NCBI RefSeq assembly: GCF_027286325.1
Contig: NZ_CP114588.1
Coordinates: forward strand, 1,364,001 to 1,428,000
Reading direction: 5' to 3'
Source of the DNA: Salinivibrio kushneri
GTDB taxonomy: Bacteria; Pseudomonadota; Gammaproteobacteria; Enterobacterales; Vibrionaceae
DNA: 64,000 nt
How positions within the stretch are numbered: position 1 is the first letter of the stretch; each line of letters starts with the position of its first letter. Shown here one piece after another: positions 7,819-17,972 of this stretch. Below the pieces are notes generated by a model, which did no database searches, was not told the origin of the DNA, and saw only the letters and a list, made by a program, of their open reading frames with translations. A program made the position numbers and the translations under genes.

Positions 7819-8059
7819 GTTGCGTTAACCAAGCTTGTAGTTGTGTGTGATCAAACGGCCAACCCAATTCTGCACTCACCTCTCCAGATTGATTGCGTAT
7901 TGCAATCACTGGAATAGTGACGCCGTAACGCTCAAAGAGCGTGTCGTCAAAAGCAATGTCTTGGGTTTCAAGTGGCGTTTGATAGCCGAGAGATTGATAG
8001 AGTGCCCACGCTTGTTCACAAAGGTGGCACCCTTCAGTGCTAAACAATACGAGTGTCAT
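7805..8059 (-). CDS. Glutaredoxin-like protein (DUF836 type)
   Basis: 84 residues from the start at 8059, with a thioredoxin-fold active site CHLC near the N-terminus ([12 protein letters not shown]) and the cis-Pro motif VTIPVI, typical of the short glutaredoxin-like DUF836 family. The start at 8059 gives an ATGA overlap with the rlmL stop (8058-8056), implying translational coupling; the longer frame from 8092 adds residues that overlap rlmL. The gene is sandwiched between rlmL and uup in one operon, all translation-related or ribosome-linked. The redox partner is unknown. A near-matS (7917-7929) lies inside it. Confidence 0.85.
   Translation of the reverse strand: MTLVLFSTEGCHLCEQAWALYQSLGYQTPLETQDIAFDDTLFERYGVTIPVIAIRNQSGEVSAELGWPFDHTQLQAWLTQHGID
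7917..7929. other. Near-matS (12/13), GTGACGCCGTAAC
   Basis: One mismatch to the consensus, inside the glutaredoxin-like gene; same deviation (GTAAC) as at 2909, 13488, 19077 and 23994. Confidence 0.35.
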
Positions 8060-10185
8060 GCAGACGTGTCCTGATGACGAATAATCCAGCAATTATGAAT
8101 ATGTGGATTGCGAGCAAAATCTTCAGGAATCGAACGCTTGCTAATGTTTTCTGCACTAAGCCCTGCAGCCGCTAAACCTTCTAAATCCATTTTAAAGTGC
8201 CGCTTGTTGTTGGAAAAAATGATTTCACCACCGGGACGTAAACGGTCTTTCAGTGCTAAAAGCACATCCAGGTGGTCACGCTGCACATCAAAGGTGCTTT
8301 GCATCCGCTTGGAGTTAGAGAATGTCGGCGGATCGATGAAGATTAAATCAAATTTCTGATCAGATTGGCGAATCCATTGTAGGCAATCTGCCTGCTCAAA
8401 TCGGTGTTGACGCCCAACAAGACCATTGAGCTTCATATTGCGTTCGGCCCACGCCAAATAGGTTTTCGACATGTCGACGGTGGTCGTAGAACGAGCGCCA
8501 CCTACCGCGGCATGCACCGACGCACTGCCGGTATAAGCGAAGAGGTTAAGAAAATCTTGTCCTGTCGCTTTCTCGCCGATTAGGCGGCGCGTGTAGCGAT
8601 GATCAAGAAATACCCCGGTATCGAGATAATCATAAAGATTAACTTCGAGCGCCACGCCATATTCTTGGATCGTCATGGTTCGAGATTCGCCGGCAAGTTT
8701 TTGATACTGGTTATTGCCCTTTTGCTTTTCGCGCGTTTTTAACACCACTTTATTGGCATCCACACCAGTCACTGCAATAGCAGCGCGAACCATATCTAAT
8801 AAGCGACGGCGTGCTTTCTCCGGTTCAATGGTTTTCGGCGCTGCGTACTCTTGAATGACCAAAAAATCGCGATAGCGATCTATCGCGGCTTTGTAATCAG
8901 GCAAGTCGGCATCATAGAGCCGATAACACTCTATCTCTTGTTTTTTTGCCCATTTGTCCAGCTTCGCCATATTCTTGCGCAAGCGGTTAGCAAAATCAGG
9001 CGCTACGTCCGCCTTTGGCGCATCCTTTTCTGCTTTTTCACCACGCGCGGTAATCGCGTACGTTTTCATCACACAATCTAACGCACCATTGCGTAGCTTG
9101 AATTTGTCATCCGCGCGCATCCGTAAGCAGCTCAGTAACTCGTCAGATCCCGAATACAAAGAAACCGTATTCCGCGCAAACGCTTCTTTAAGGTGATCAC
9201 CAAGCTGGGTGTACAAGGCAATCAAGCCTGGAGTGGTCCCTAAACGCTCACCGTATGGCGGGTTAGAGATTATATGGCCCTCAGTGAAGCCTTCTGGTGG
9301 CATCACTTGTGTCGCATCACCCGTGGTAAATTCAACAAGTTCAGCCACCCCAGCACGTCGTGCGTTCGCTCGCGCTGTTTCAATCATCCGGGCGTCGTTA
9401 TCAGTGCCATAAAAGCGTGTCTGGCACTGACTCACACCCCGTTTAGCCTTGACGCTCGCTTCAGCTTTGATCGCTTTAAAGGCTTCAACATCAAAGCCAA
9501 GCAATGACTCAAACCCCCAACGCTTACGCTTTAAGCCCGGTGCGATGTTTGCCGCCATCATCGCCGCTTCTATCAGCAAAGTGCCTGAGCCACACATGAT
9601 ATCCATCAAAGGCTGCTCCGCCTTCCAGCCACTCCTTGCGACCAAGGCTGCAGCATGGGTTTCTCGTAAAGGCGCAGCACCTGCTTGAGTGCGATAGCCG
9701 CGCTGATGTAGGCCGCTTCCAACCATATCGATACCGAGCAAACCTTGGTCTTTGGATAATCGCATATGAATACGTAAATCAGGCTGCTCGCGGTCAACGC
9801 TTGGGCGGGGCAAATTCGACTTTTCAAACTTGTCTACTATCGCGTCTTTAACTTTCAGCGCCCCGTACTGGCTGTTGCGAATCTCGCGATTAGTACCATT
9901 AAAGTCCACCGCAATCCGCTGACTGGAGTGAAAATAATCTGGCCAGTTAATCGCCGTCGCACCGAGGTAGAGATCCATATCATCGCGCACCGCGAATTCG
10001 CCCAGCACCAAAACAAACCGTGACGCAATCCGGCTCCATAAACAGCATTGATACAGTGTTGAATCGTCGGCTTTAAATTTAACCCCTGCATGAACTTGCT
10101 TGAGGCTAGATACGCCAAGTTGTTCAAGCTCTTGAGCTAGCATGTGCTCGAGACCTCGAGCGGTTATTGCGAGATAGTGTTTCAT
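8056..10185 (-). CDS. rlmL: RlmKL, bifunctional 23S rRNA methyltransferase
   Basis: 709 residues: an N-terminal THUMP domain and RlmL methyltransferase (m2G2445; NPPYGERLG catalytic motif near residue 310) fused to a C-terminal RlmK methyltransferase (m7G2069; [11 protein letters not shown]-binding loop and IDPPTFSNS). The fusion length matches E. coli RlmKL (702). Both activities act on 23S rRNA during 50S assembly. It is the first gene of the operon rlmL / glutaredoxin / uup. An upstream gap of about 650 bp separates it from zapC. Confidence 0.97.
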   Translation of the reverse strand: MKHYLAITARGLEHMLAQELEQLGVSSLKQVHAGVKFKADDSTLYQCCLWSRIASRFVLVLGEFAVRDDMDLYLGATAINWPDYFHSSQRIAVDFNGTNREIRNSQYGALKVKDAIVDKFEKSNLPRPSVDREQPDLRIHMRLSKDQGLLGIDMVGSGLHQRGYRTQAGAAPLRETHAAALVARSGWKAEQPLMDIMCGSGTLLIEAAMMAANIAPGLKRKRWGFESLLGFDVEAFKAIKAEASVKAKRGVSQCQTRFYGTDNDARMIETARANARRAGVAELVEFTTGDATQVMPPEGFTEGHIISNPPYGERLGTTPGLIALYTQLGDHLKEAFARNTVSLYSGSDELLSCLRMRADDKFKLRNGALDCVMKTYAITARGEKAEKDAPKADVAPDFANRLRKNMAKLDKWAKKQEIECYRLYDADLPDYKAAIDRYRDFLVIQEYAAPKTIEPEKARRRLLDMVRAAIAVTGVDANKVVLKTREKQKGNNQYQKLAGESRTMTIQEYGVALEVNLYDYLDTGVFLDHRYTRRLIGEKATGQDFLNLFAYTGSASVHAAVGGARSTTTVDMSKTYLAWAERNMKLNGLVGRQHRFEQADCLQWIRQSDQKFDLIFIDPPTFSNSKRMQSTFDVQRDHLDVLLALKDRLRPGGEIIFSNNKRHFKMDLEGLAAAGLSAENISKRSIPEDFARNPHIHNCWIIRHQDTSA

Positions 10186-10832
10186 TCAGTCTCTACACCC
10201 TTTGGGCGTCGTTATCATCATGGCGGCGATTATACATCAATCTTACGCCTGTCGTTGACCCAAGCGGCGACAATCTCCATTGAATGATGAATAAATCGCC
10301 GTATTTTTGTTTCCAATGAGAAACAGATGCTAGAGGGTGACTGTTTCTGAAAGGAATCAATTACCCTGGCACGCTCCCTTTGTCTGTTTCCTCCTGGAAA
10401 CCGCCTTGCTTTCTCACTCACCTCCTCTGGTTAAATGTACCTTTAACCTACGAGTGTAAGCATTCACTGCTATTACTATACTGATTATTTCTGACTCTAG
10501 AAAAATGAAAACGGCTTTTCTTTCCCTTTAAGAACGAACAAAAATCCACGAAAACTGGACTATACCAGACAGGTTTTTCGCAAGTGCCCTGACGGATAAA
10601 ACGGGAAAAAACTCGTCAATTATTGTTGTTATTAGGGCGAGAACACCCTTAAATCAATGAAAAAACGCTCAGGTACATGCACACTTTTCGCTCATAAAAT
10701 GAACTGACATCACATTTTTTATGCACGCCTGTTTGGTATAAGAAACGTTAAGATACAGCCACACCGTGGCCGTCTATACACGAAACAAGGAAAGTGAGGG
10801 AAGAAAGGAGGCGTGGGCTGGGTGAAAACCAC
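10186..10832. other. Unassigned 647-bp intergenic region
   Basis: No convincing ORF or RNA gene found. It must hold the rlmL promoter on the minus strand. Small inverted repeats are present: AGAAACAG/CTGTTTCT arms at 10319-10350 and GCCAC/GTGGC around 10757-10769. A 12-bp imperfect stem (10813-10824 with 10830-10841) overlaps the zapC stop codon and may end zapC transcription, though no T run follows. The region is unusually long for this compact window. Confidence 0.5.
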
Positions 10833-11387
10833 TCAGCCCACTAACGCAAAGCGACCTTTTTGGCTATTTGTTTGAGGTATTGGTTGCGATAGCCGGTCGT
10901 TCATTACTTTAATCGCACCACAAAACGCCATTTTTTTATTCGCGCTCAGTTCAAAGTCAGCTTCGCGCGCGAGCATGCAGAGCGAGGCAGAACCGGCGTT
11001 CTCTATGATAATAAACGGCGCCCTATCCCCTGTTTGACTGGTGAGCTCGACGATTTGCCCCCACTCAGGGGTGGCAATAGTGTCTTGTTGTGGCTCGAAA
11101 AACCAGCTTTTAGGTAAGACAGGCTTGTGGAAGCGATAGGCTGCCACTGCGTTCAAAGCGAGTTCGGCCTGACGAGGGCCGGAAAGTGAAAGATTTGACA
11201 GAGGCTCTGTCAAACGCTGAAAGAGTGATGCATCCTCAACAGAAAATGGGGATGATGAGAACGCATCGGGGATGAGGTGTTTGGCACTGATCGCCACACG
11301 AAAGACCATGTCATCGCCTAAATCTAGCATTAGCGAATTCGATGTATTATCGAAATACCATCTCCATGCATTGTTAGGTTTTAACAT
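10833..11387 (-). CDS. zapC: ZapC, FtsZ-ring associated protein
   Basis: 184 residues starting MLKPNNAWRWYFD and containing the family stretches LMLDLGDDMVFR, PDAFSSSPFSVEDA, KPVLPKSWFFEP and AIKVMNDRL. ZapC binds and bundles FtsZ protofilaments at midcell. The gene follows pyrD on the same strand as in E. coli (pyrD-zapC), separated here by 139 bp with a terminator-like hairpin, so it probably has some transcription of its own. Confidence 0.93.
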   Translation of the reverse strand: MLKPNNAWRWYFDNTSNSLMLDLGDDMVFRVAISAKHLIPDAFSSSPFSVEDASLFQRLTEPLSNLSLSGPRQAELALNAVAAYRFHKPVLPKSWFFEPQQDTIATPEWGQIVELTSQTGDRAPFIIIENAGSASLCMLAREADFELSANKKMAFCGAIKVMNDRLSQPIPQTNSQKGRFALVG

Positions 11388-11470
11388 ACTTCAGCTCCCG
11401 CGATGACTCACTAACTGGGTGTCTGGCGATAACAACACTGCCATTGCCTGAAGTGTAATGGGCTGAAGCG

Positions 11471-11501
11471 AAAAAAAAAGGGGAAGAAAACGCCCCCTTT
11501 T
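11471..11501 (-). terminator. Terminator-like hairpin after pyrD
   Basis: Stem AAAAGGGG / CCCCTTTT around a GC-poor loop, followed on the minus strand by a run of nine T. It lies between pyrD and zapC. Confidence 0.65.
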
Positions 11502-11526
11502 ATACCTTAAGACTTTATTTCTTAGC

Positions 11527-12540
11527 CTAAATATGACGCACGATTTGTTTGATGAGCCCAGGGCCTTGGTAAATTAACCCAGAGTAGACTTGCACCAGGT
11601 CTGCACCCGCTTCGAGTTTTTCACGCGCCGCGGTGACTGAGTCAATCCCTCCGACACCTATGATGGGCATCGCACCATCAAGTGCACGATGCAGCTGACG
11701 AATAACCTCGGTACTTTTAAGTTGCACAGGACGGCCACTTAGCCCACCCGCTTCACGATAATGTGGCATACCATCTACCAACGAGCGCTCAAGCGTGGTG
11801 TTGGTCGCAATCACACCATCGATCTGATGACGAATCAGTGCTTGCGCCACTTGTTGAATTTCTTCTTCACTCAAGTCTGGGGCAATCTTAACCGTTAAAG
11901 GCACGTATTTATCGTGGACGTCTGCCAATTGTGCCTGTTCCGCTTTTAGTGTGCTAAGGAGTTCATCGAACATCTCGCCATATTGTAACGTGCGTAATCC
12001 TGGCGTATTAGGCGACGAAATGTTTACGGCAATATAGTCAGCATGTGGATACACTTTTCGCATGCAGGCGACATAATCATCGGTGCCCTGTTCGATGGGG
12101 GTATCCTTGTTCTTACCAATGTTAATACCCAATATACCATTGAAGTTTTTCGCACGTTTAACGTTGTCCACCAATGCATCAACGCCGTGGTTATTGAAGC
12201 CCATTCGGTTAATGATCCCTTCCGCCGCTTTGATGCGAAAAAGCCGCGGTTTATCGTTGCCCGGTTGCGGGCGCGGCGTCACCGTCCCTACTTCTACAAA
12301 CCCAAAGCCCATCGCGCCAAAGGCTTCTATGCACTCGCCGTTTTTATCTAACCCTGCCGCTAAGCCAACGGGATTATTAAAGTTGAGTCCCATCACAGTG
12401 ACTGGGCGAGGAGGAAGATGCTGGGAATACAAAAAGCGAAGCGGGGTGTGATGAAATCGAGAAAGGGTGTTAATGGTTAGATCGTGTGCTTTTTCTGGAT
12501 CTAACTGAAAGATAGCCGGTCTGGCGAGGCGGTAAAGCAT
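11527..12540 (-). CDS. pyrD: PyrD, class 2 dihydroorotate dehydrogenase
   Basis: Quinone-linked oxidation of dihydroorotate to orotate at the inner membrane, fourth step of UMP synthesis. 337 residues (E. coli 336). It has the short amphipathic N-terminal helix of class 2 enzymes, the FMN-binding GLDKNGE stretch ([10 protein letters not shown]), the catalytic-loop Ser in [11 protein letters not shown] and the C-terminal FMN phosphate motif IGVGGIDS. A strong ribosome site (TAGGAGGG) overlaps the end of the gdhB terminator hairpin region. Confidence 0.97.
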   Translation of the reverse strand: MLYRLARPAIFQLDPEKAHDLTINTLSRFHHTPLRFLYSQHLPPRPVTVMGLNFNNPVGLAAGLDKNGECIEAFGAMGFGFVEVGTVTPRPQPGNDKPRLFRIKAAEGIINRMGFNNHGVDALVDNVKRAKNFNGILGINIGKNKDTPIEQGTDDYVACMRKVYPHADYIAVNISSPNTPGLRTLQYGEMFDELLSTLKAEQAQLADVHDKYVPLTVKIAPDLSEEEIQQVAQALIRHQIDGVIATNTTLERSLVDGMPHYREAGGLSGRPVQLKSTEVIRQLHRALDGAMPIIGVGGIDSVTAAREKLEAGADLVQVYSGLIYQGPGLIKQIVRHI

Positions 12541-12552
12541 TATCCCTCCTAA

Positions 12553-12578
12553 TAAAAAAGCCCCGTATAAACGGGGCT
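12553..12578 (-). terminator. Intrinsic terminator of the glutamate dehydrogenase gene
   Basis: Perfect stem AGCCCCGT (12559-12566) / ACGGGGCT (12571-12578) with a 4-base loop and a minus-strand T run (12558-12553), 28 bp beyond the stop codon. Confidence 0.88.
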
Positions 12579-12605
12579 AGATTATTGCGTTATTGGCGCT
12601 TTAAT

Positions 12606-15600
12606 TCAATTCAAATTTAACAGCGACAACTCACGCAAGGCGACGGAGAACTTGGCAAACTCATGCACGGAGCCTACTTTGAACTCATCAACAATACTCT
12701 GCCAACGGCCGAGGATGACCACATGCTCATCCATCCATTGTGCAAGACCCGTTTCGGCATCTTGGTCATCAGCCATTTCTGACACAATACGAGCCGTGAG
12801 CAGACGTTGTTGCCAGTCCAAATCTTCACGGAACGATGCACGCGCCAGCGCTTGCCAGTGGTTATCCACCGGCTGGTTGTTGATTTGCTTCAAGAACCAG
12901 TGCAGTGACAAGCTATCCCCTAGCACATAGTACAAGCGTGCCACCAGCTCGAACGGTTTATTCAGCTGCTCTGACACCTGTGCTAAATCCAGCCCAGAGA
13001 ACACGCTGGTTAGACGGCATACTCTATTGGCTAGCGCGTCAGGCACCCCAGCCTGTCGTAGCGTCTCCGCTTGTTGGTCATGCTCTTTGATTTCGCTCTC
13101 AACCAGATAGTCATCCAGGTGCTCGACCAAGTTTTGTAACGCTGGGCGATAGAAGGCGACTTGCGCCTCGATGCTCTCTCCTTTGCGTTTATTGCGTAAC
13201 ATCCATCGCGTTGCTCGGCGTAGCATGCGGCGGCAACGGAACAAGATATCGTATTGCACTTTGGCAGTGACATGATTATCAAGCTCTCGGACACTGTCAA
13301 ACAGTTGCTCGAAACCAAACACATCGCGCGCAATCGCGTAGGATTTGGCAATGTCACTGACGCTTGCCCCAGTTTCATCTTGCATACGGGTGATGAAATT
13401 AAAGCCCATGTCATTTGACATCTGGTTTGCCAACGCCGTCGCAATGATCTCGCCGCGAAGTGGATGGGATTCCATTTCTTGGCGATAGTGACGTTGTAAC
13501 TCTTTCGGGAAGTAGCTCGGTAATAGTTGACCGAAGTGCGCATCTTGCGTCACCTCATCCACCACCAGCTGCTCCTTAAGTACCATTTTTCCGTACGCCA
13601 CCAGCACCGCAATTTCTGGGCGTGTTAGGCCCGTGCCACGTAGGTTACGCTCAGATAAGGTCTCATCATCAGGTAGATACTCGAGAGCTCGATCCAACTT
13701 CCCTTCTTTCTCTAAGTAGTGAATAAAACGGATCTGCTCTTTGAGTAGCGCCGCTTGCTGATTGTGGGTAACGGAAATGGACTCACTCTGACTGTATGCA
13801 TCTTCAAGAACAATGTCAGAGACTTCATCTTCCATCCGCTCAAGCAGCTCGTTACGCTTTTTCATGGTCAAGTCGCCAGCGGCCACCAGCCCATTGAGCA
13901 AAATTTTGATATTCACTTCGTTATCGGAGCAATCGACCCCACCAACGTTGTCAATGAAGTCGGTATTGACGCGACCGCCTTTGAGCGCATATTCGATCCG
14001 CCCTAATTGCGTCATCCCTAAGTTACCGCCTTCACCGATAATACGCGCACCGACCTCGTTGCCGTTAACACGCAACCCGTCATTAGCGCGATCGCCAACA
14101 GAGGTATGAGTTTCATCAGACGACTTCACATAGGTCCCGATCCCACCATTCCAAAGTAGATCCACTTTGGCTTTTAAGATCTGTTTAATCAGATCGTTCG
14201 GTGCCATGGATTGCTTGCGTGTACCAAGCAGCTTTTGGATCTCTGGCGTTAAAGTAATAGACTTAGCGCGGCGAGAGAATATACCCCCACCTTTGGAAAT
14301 CAGATTGCTGTCATAATCTTCCCAGCTTGAACGCGGCAGGTTGAAAAGACGCTGTCGCTCCTTCCAGCTTTTCGCGGCATCCGGCTCTGGATCAATAAAG
14401 ATATGCATGTGGTTAAACGCGGCCACTAGGCGAATATGTTTAGACAGCAACATGCCGTTACCAAACACATCCCCCCCCATATCACCAATGCCGACACAGG
14501 TAAAATCTGTGGTTTGACAATTAATATCCACTTCGCGGAAATGACGCTTCACCGACTCCCACGCACCGGCTGCGGTAATCCCCATCTTCTTGTGGTCATA
14601 ACCATTAGAACCACCGGAAGCAAACGCATCACCCAGCCAAAAGTTATATTGCGCAGAGACACTGTTAGCAAGGTCGGAGAATGTCGCCGTCCCTTTATCC
14701 GCAGCAACCACGAGATACGCATCGTCTTCGTCATGACGCACAACGTGTTGCGGCGGAGTCAGGGTGCCTTCTACGATATTATCGGTAATATCGAGCAGCC
14801 CTTGGATGAAGATCCGATAGCAGCGCTTCCCTTCTGCGAAAATCGCATCGCGACCGGAAAGCTGATGTTGACGCTTGCAGACAAATCCGCCTTTCGCTCC
14901 AACAGGCACAATCACGGTGTTTTTCACCTGCTGCGCTTTGACAAGGCCGAGCACCTCGGTACGGAAATCTTCTTGGCGATCTGACCAACGCAGCCCGCCA
15001 CGTGCCACCTTACCACCGCGTAAATGCACCCCTTCAACATCGGGGGAATACACGAAAATCTCAAACGCAGGAACAGGTTTAGGCATATCCGGGATCTCGG
15101 AGGCCTCGAGTTTCAGTGACAAGTAAGGCTTGTCTTGATCACTCTCCGGATCTTTTTGGAAGAAGTTAGTCCGTGTGGTCGCCAGCATGATCTCCATGTA
15201 GCGACGAATAATACGGTCATCATCAAGGCTCTCAACATTGTCGAGGGCCTCTTCGATATCATTGATAATGGTGTCTTGCGCGCGCTGGGTTTGCTTACCC
15301 GCCGGATCAAAGCGCGTATTGAATAGTTTTACCAAGAAGCTGGCAAGTTGAGAATGTGAAGACAGTGTCTCTTCAATATAGGCTTGGCTAAATGGGAAAC
15401 CAATCTGGCGCATGTAGCGCGCATAAGCGCGTAAAATAGTGACCTCTCGACCCGACAACCCAGCATTAAGCACTAAACGGTTAAAGCCATCGTTGTCCAA
15501 ACGGCCATGCCAAATATCTGCAAAGGCATGCTGGAAACGATCCCGTGCATTTCCAAGATCAAAGGCAGATCCGGCACTGTGCAACATGGAGAAGTCCAGG

Positions 15601-17426
15601 ATCCAGTATACATCTCCTTGGCTGGTTTCCACCTCATAAGGCGACTCACCAATGACTCTCAGTCCGAGATTTTCCAGCATCGGCATCACATCAGACAGAT
15701 GAATAGGTTCGCCTTTTTGGAACAGCTTGAGGCTAATCGCATTCGATTGATGGCTCACCTCTTGGGGGCGGTAAAGCAGCATATCAAGCTTGTTATCATC
15801 ACTGAGGCCTTCAAGGCGCTCAATGTCAGCAACGGCTGAGCCCGGGAGCATGGCTTCCTTGTACGAACGCGGGAAGGCGCGTAAATAGCGTTTGGCGATC
15901 GGTGTGCCTCGGTTCTCACCAAAGTTCGCAATTACCGCCTCTTGCAGACGATCGTCCCACGAGGACGCTGCCTCGGTTAAGTTTTGTTCGATCTTTTTCA
16001 CATCAATATCGAAATTGTTGTTTTCTACTCGGACAATATAGTGCGTCCTTGCCAAAGGGCTTTCCGAGAAGAAAGTGGTGAATTCAACCGTCTGATCGGA
16101 ACCAAAGTATTGCTGGAGAATACGCTGGGTTTGACGACGGAACTCGGTGTTGTAGCGTTCACGAGTGATATACACCATGCACGAGAAAAAACGCCCAAAC
16201 GGATCGCGACGGACGAACACCCGCAACATGTCGCGATCTTGCATCTGTACCACGCCCATACCCACGTCGCGCATTTCGTCTTCCGTCGCCTGGAACAACT
16301 CATCACGCGGGTAGTTTTCCAAAATATTCGCGAGCGCTTTCCACGAATGTGACTCACGATAAAAGTCACTGTTGTCGAGGATACGGCGTACTTTATTTCG
16401 AAGGACAGGAATGCTTGCCGTGGATTGGTTATAGGCGGATGATGCGTAGAGGCCCGTGAAGCGGTGTTCGCCAATCACATTGCCTTGCTTATCGAACTTT
16501 TTAATGCCGATGTAATCAACATAAGCGGGACGGTGGACTCGCGATTTGGCGTTACTTTTTGTGAGCACCAGTAGCTCTTTTTTCAACGCTTCAGCGCGGG
16601 CTGACTCTGGCATTTCTGACAAGCTGAGTATGGCGGGCGATTTATGTTTTTTCGCTAAGCCAAGCGCATTACAGTCTGTGCTTGCTCGCAGTTCATAATC
16701 CCCTTCAACCGGCACTAAATCAAAACACTTGTACCCCATAAAGGTAAAGTTGTTGTCAGTAATCCAAGTCAAAAACTCAATCGCTTCTTGCCGACGCTCG
16801 TCATCAATTGGCAGCGGTGTGTCTTTCAACTCCGACACCAACTGAAGCATCTGCTCACGCATCGGCTTCCAATCGTTCACCACCATCACAACATCCGTTA
16901 AAGTTTCAGACAGCTCAGCCTCTAGTGCCGCCATCTCTGACTCATCGGACATTTTGTCAATTTCGATATGGAACGTGCTTTGGAACTTGCCGTTATCACC
17001 ACCAATGGCAACGACATCACCCTGCTCATTCTTTTGTGATTTTATCGGGGTGTTGAGCATTAAGTGCGTGGTGATCCCCAAACGGTTGAGCGCCATGCGC
17101 ACCGAGTCAACCAGGAAAGGCGCATCAGGTGCTAAGATCTCGACAATGGTATGGGTAGACTGCCACCCATTGCCACTGAGGCTGGGGTTAAAGACTTTTA
17201 CAAAGACTTTATCTTGTTCAAAGGTGTTGAGGTGATGCCACAAACTCATCACAGCACCGTAGAGATCTGACTCATTGCGTTCCTGCAAGTCATCATCAGA
17301 GATTTGACCCAATATCCTTTTGGCTAGTGCATCGACGAGTGGTTGTTGAGTATCATCCAGTTTATCGGCAATCAACTGATAAACCTTCTCAAGTAACACA
17401 GGTACTATAGGGTCACGCGAGGTCAT
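12606..17426 (-). CDS. gdhB: NAD-specific glutamate dehydrogenase, large (180 kDa) type
   Basis: 1606 residues, the size of the L_180 class of NAD-GDH that deaminates glutamate to 2-oxoglutarate. The catalytic core is visible as KVARGGLRWSDR, the substrate-Lys motif VPVGAKGGFVCK (about residue 880), GIGDMGGDVFGNGM for the nucleotide and LLWNGGIGTYVK. Long N-terminal ACT-like regulatory segments and a helical C-terminal tail complete the family layout. The enzyme normally works in amino-acid catabolism. It has an upstream ribosome site (GGAG) and its own terminator, so it is probably monocistronic. A near-matS is at 13488-13500. Confidence 0.96.
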   Translation of the reverse strand: MTSRDPIVPVLLEKVYQLIADKLDDTQQPLVDALAKRILGQISDDDLQERNESDLYGAVMSLWHHLNTFEQDKVFVKVFNPSLSGNGWQSTHTIVEILAPDAPFLVDSVRMALNRLGITTHLMLNTPIKSQKNEQGDVVAIGGDNGKFQSTFHIEIDKMSDESEMAALEAELSETLTDVVMVVNDWKPMREQMLQLVSELKDTPLPIDDERRQEAIEFLTWITDNNFTFMGYKCFDLVPVEGDYELRASTDCNALGLAKKHKSPAILSLSEMPESARAEALKKELLVLTKSNAKSRVHRPAYVDYIGIKKFDKQGNVIGEHRFTGLYASSAYNQSTASIPVLRNKVRRILDNSDFYRESHSWKALANILENYPRDELFQATEDEMRDVGMGVVQMQDRDMLRVFVRRDPFGRFFSCMVYITRERYNTEFRRQTQRILQQYFGSDQTVEFTTFFSESPLARTHYIVRVENNNFDIDVKKIEQNLTEAASSWDDRLQEAVIANFGENRGTPIAKRYLRAFPRSYKEAMLPGSAVADIERLEGLSDDNKLDMLLYRPQEVSHQSNAISLKLFQKGEPIHLSDVMPMLENLGLRVIGESPYEVETSQGDVYWILDFSMLHSAGSAFDLGNARDRFQHAFADIWHGRLDNDGFNRLVLNAGLSGREVTILRAYARYMRQIGFPFSQAYIEETLSSHSQLASFLVKLFNTRFDPAGKQTQRAQDTIINDIEEALDNVESLDDDRIIRRYMEIMLATTRTNFFQKDPESDQDKPYLSLKLEASEIPDMPKPVPAFEIFVYSPDVEGVHLRGGKVARGGLRWSDRQEDFRTEVLGLVKAQQVKNTVIVPVGAKGGFVCKRQHQLSGRDAIFAEGKRCYRIFIQGLLDITDNIVEGTLTPPQHVVRHDEDDAYLVVAADKGTATFSDLANSVSAQYNFWLGDAFASGGSNGYDHKKMGITAAGAWESVKRHFREVDINCQTTDFTCVGIGDMGGDVFGNGMLLSKHIRLVAAFNHMHIFIDPEPDAAKSWKERQRLFNLPRSSWEDYDSNLISKGGGIFSRRAKSITLTPEIQKLLGTRKQSMAPNDLIKQILKAKVDLLWNGGIGTYVKSSDETHTSVGDRANDGLRVNGNEVGARIIGEGGNLGMTQLGRIEYALKGGRVNTDFIDNVGGVDCSDNEVNIKILLNGLVAAGDLTMKKRNELLERMEDEVSDIVLEDAYSQSESISVTHNQQAALLKEQIRFIHYLEKEGKLDRALEYLPDDETLSERNLRGTGLTRPEIAVLVAYGKMVLKEQLVVDEVTQDAHFGQLLPSYFPKELQRHYRQEMESHPLRGEIIATALANQMSNDMGFNFITRMQDETGASVSDIAKSYAIARDVFGFEQLFDSVRELDNHVTAKVQYDILFRCRRMLRRATRWMLRNKRKGESIEAQVAFYRPALQNLVEHLDDYLVESEIKEHDQQAETLRQAGVPDALANRVCRLTSVFSGLDLAQVSEQLNKPFELVARLYYVLGDSLSLHWFLKQINNQPVDNHWQALARASFREDLDWQQRLLTARIVSEMADDQDAETGLAQWMDEHVVILGRWQSIVDEFKVGSVHEFAKFSVALRELSLLNLN
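13488..13500. other. Near-matS (12/13), GTGACGTTGTAAC
   Basis: One mismatch to the matS consensus, inside the glutamate dehydrogenase gene. Confidence 0.35.
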
Positions 17427-17629
17427 TCTGGAGCTCCGTTGTCCTTTTTAGAACATTATCGTTGTGAGTATTCAGAGGTAAACATTACGTTAACAAACGC
17501 ACTGTCTAGTGTAAGGCTTGGCAGATAAAAACGTTATAGGTAAACGGCTGGATTTACGCGAATTTCGCCAGAATGTGACTGGTGTGGCTATTTAAACAGA
17601 AGAATTGGTGAGGCTTTACTCGGCTGCCA

Positions 17630-17848
17630 CTAAGTAACCCGCATCAGAGATTGGAACTTATGATTCGCGTCTGTCACCAGTTTAAAACGCCCGCGTATAC
17701 CGAGTTGTGACAAGAAAGGACGAAAACGCGAAGCGGGAATTTGCAAACGCAGCCCCTGATCGGACGTCACCACCACATTGGCCGCGGCGCCACTGTAGTA
17801 GTGTTGATATTCTGAATAAGCAATGTAAACGTTAAAATAGTACTCCAT
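17630..17848 (-). CDS. DUF2835 family protein
   Basis: 72 residues with the DUF2835 pattern: an N-terminal YYFNVYIAYSEYQHYYSG segment, a central VVVTSDQGLRLQIPASRFRPFL and GIRGRFKL near the end. It is predicted to be a small cytosolic beta-rich protein of unknown function, found widely in gammaproteobacteria. It lies between pepN and the glutamate dehydrogenase gene on the same strand but is separated from each by more than 120 bp. Confidence 0.82.
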   Translation of the reverse strand: MEYYFNVYIAYSEYQHYYSGAAANVVVTSDQGLRLQIPASRFRPFLSQLGIRGRFKLVTDANHKFQSLMRVT

Positions 17849-17902
17849 GTCTGCCGCTTAACCTATCACTGTGACATCGCTACCCAATATACCACCTAAA
17901 TC

Positions 17903-17930
17903 AAAAAGCCGCCCAAGGTGGACGGCTTTT
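17903..17930 (-). terminator. Terminator downstream in the DUF2835-pepN gap
   Basis: A 12-bp stem with one mismatch (AAAAGCCG.CCA / TGG.CGGCTTTT), loop of 3-4 bases and T-rich flanks on both strands. It lies 42 bp beyond the pepN stop. Confidence 0.75.
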
Positions 17931-17972
17931 CACACTTGCTAACGCTTGGGTAATTTTATCCCAAATCGTTTC

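Noticed and set aside
10230..10421. 63-codon open frame in the rlmL-zapC gap
   Set aside because: No ribosome site and no recognisable motif; composition is not coding-like.
14436..14984. 182-codon open frame antisense to the glutamate dehydrogenase gene
   Set aside because: No family features, and it lies over the conserved catalytic core of the sense protein.
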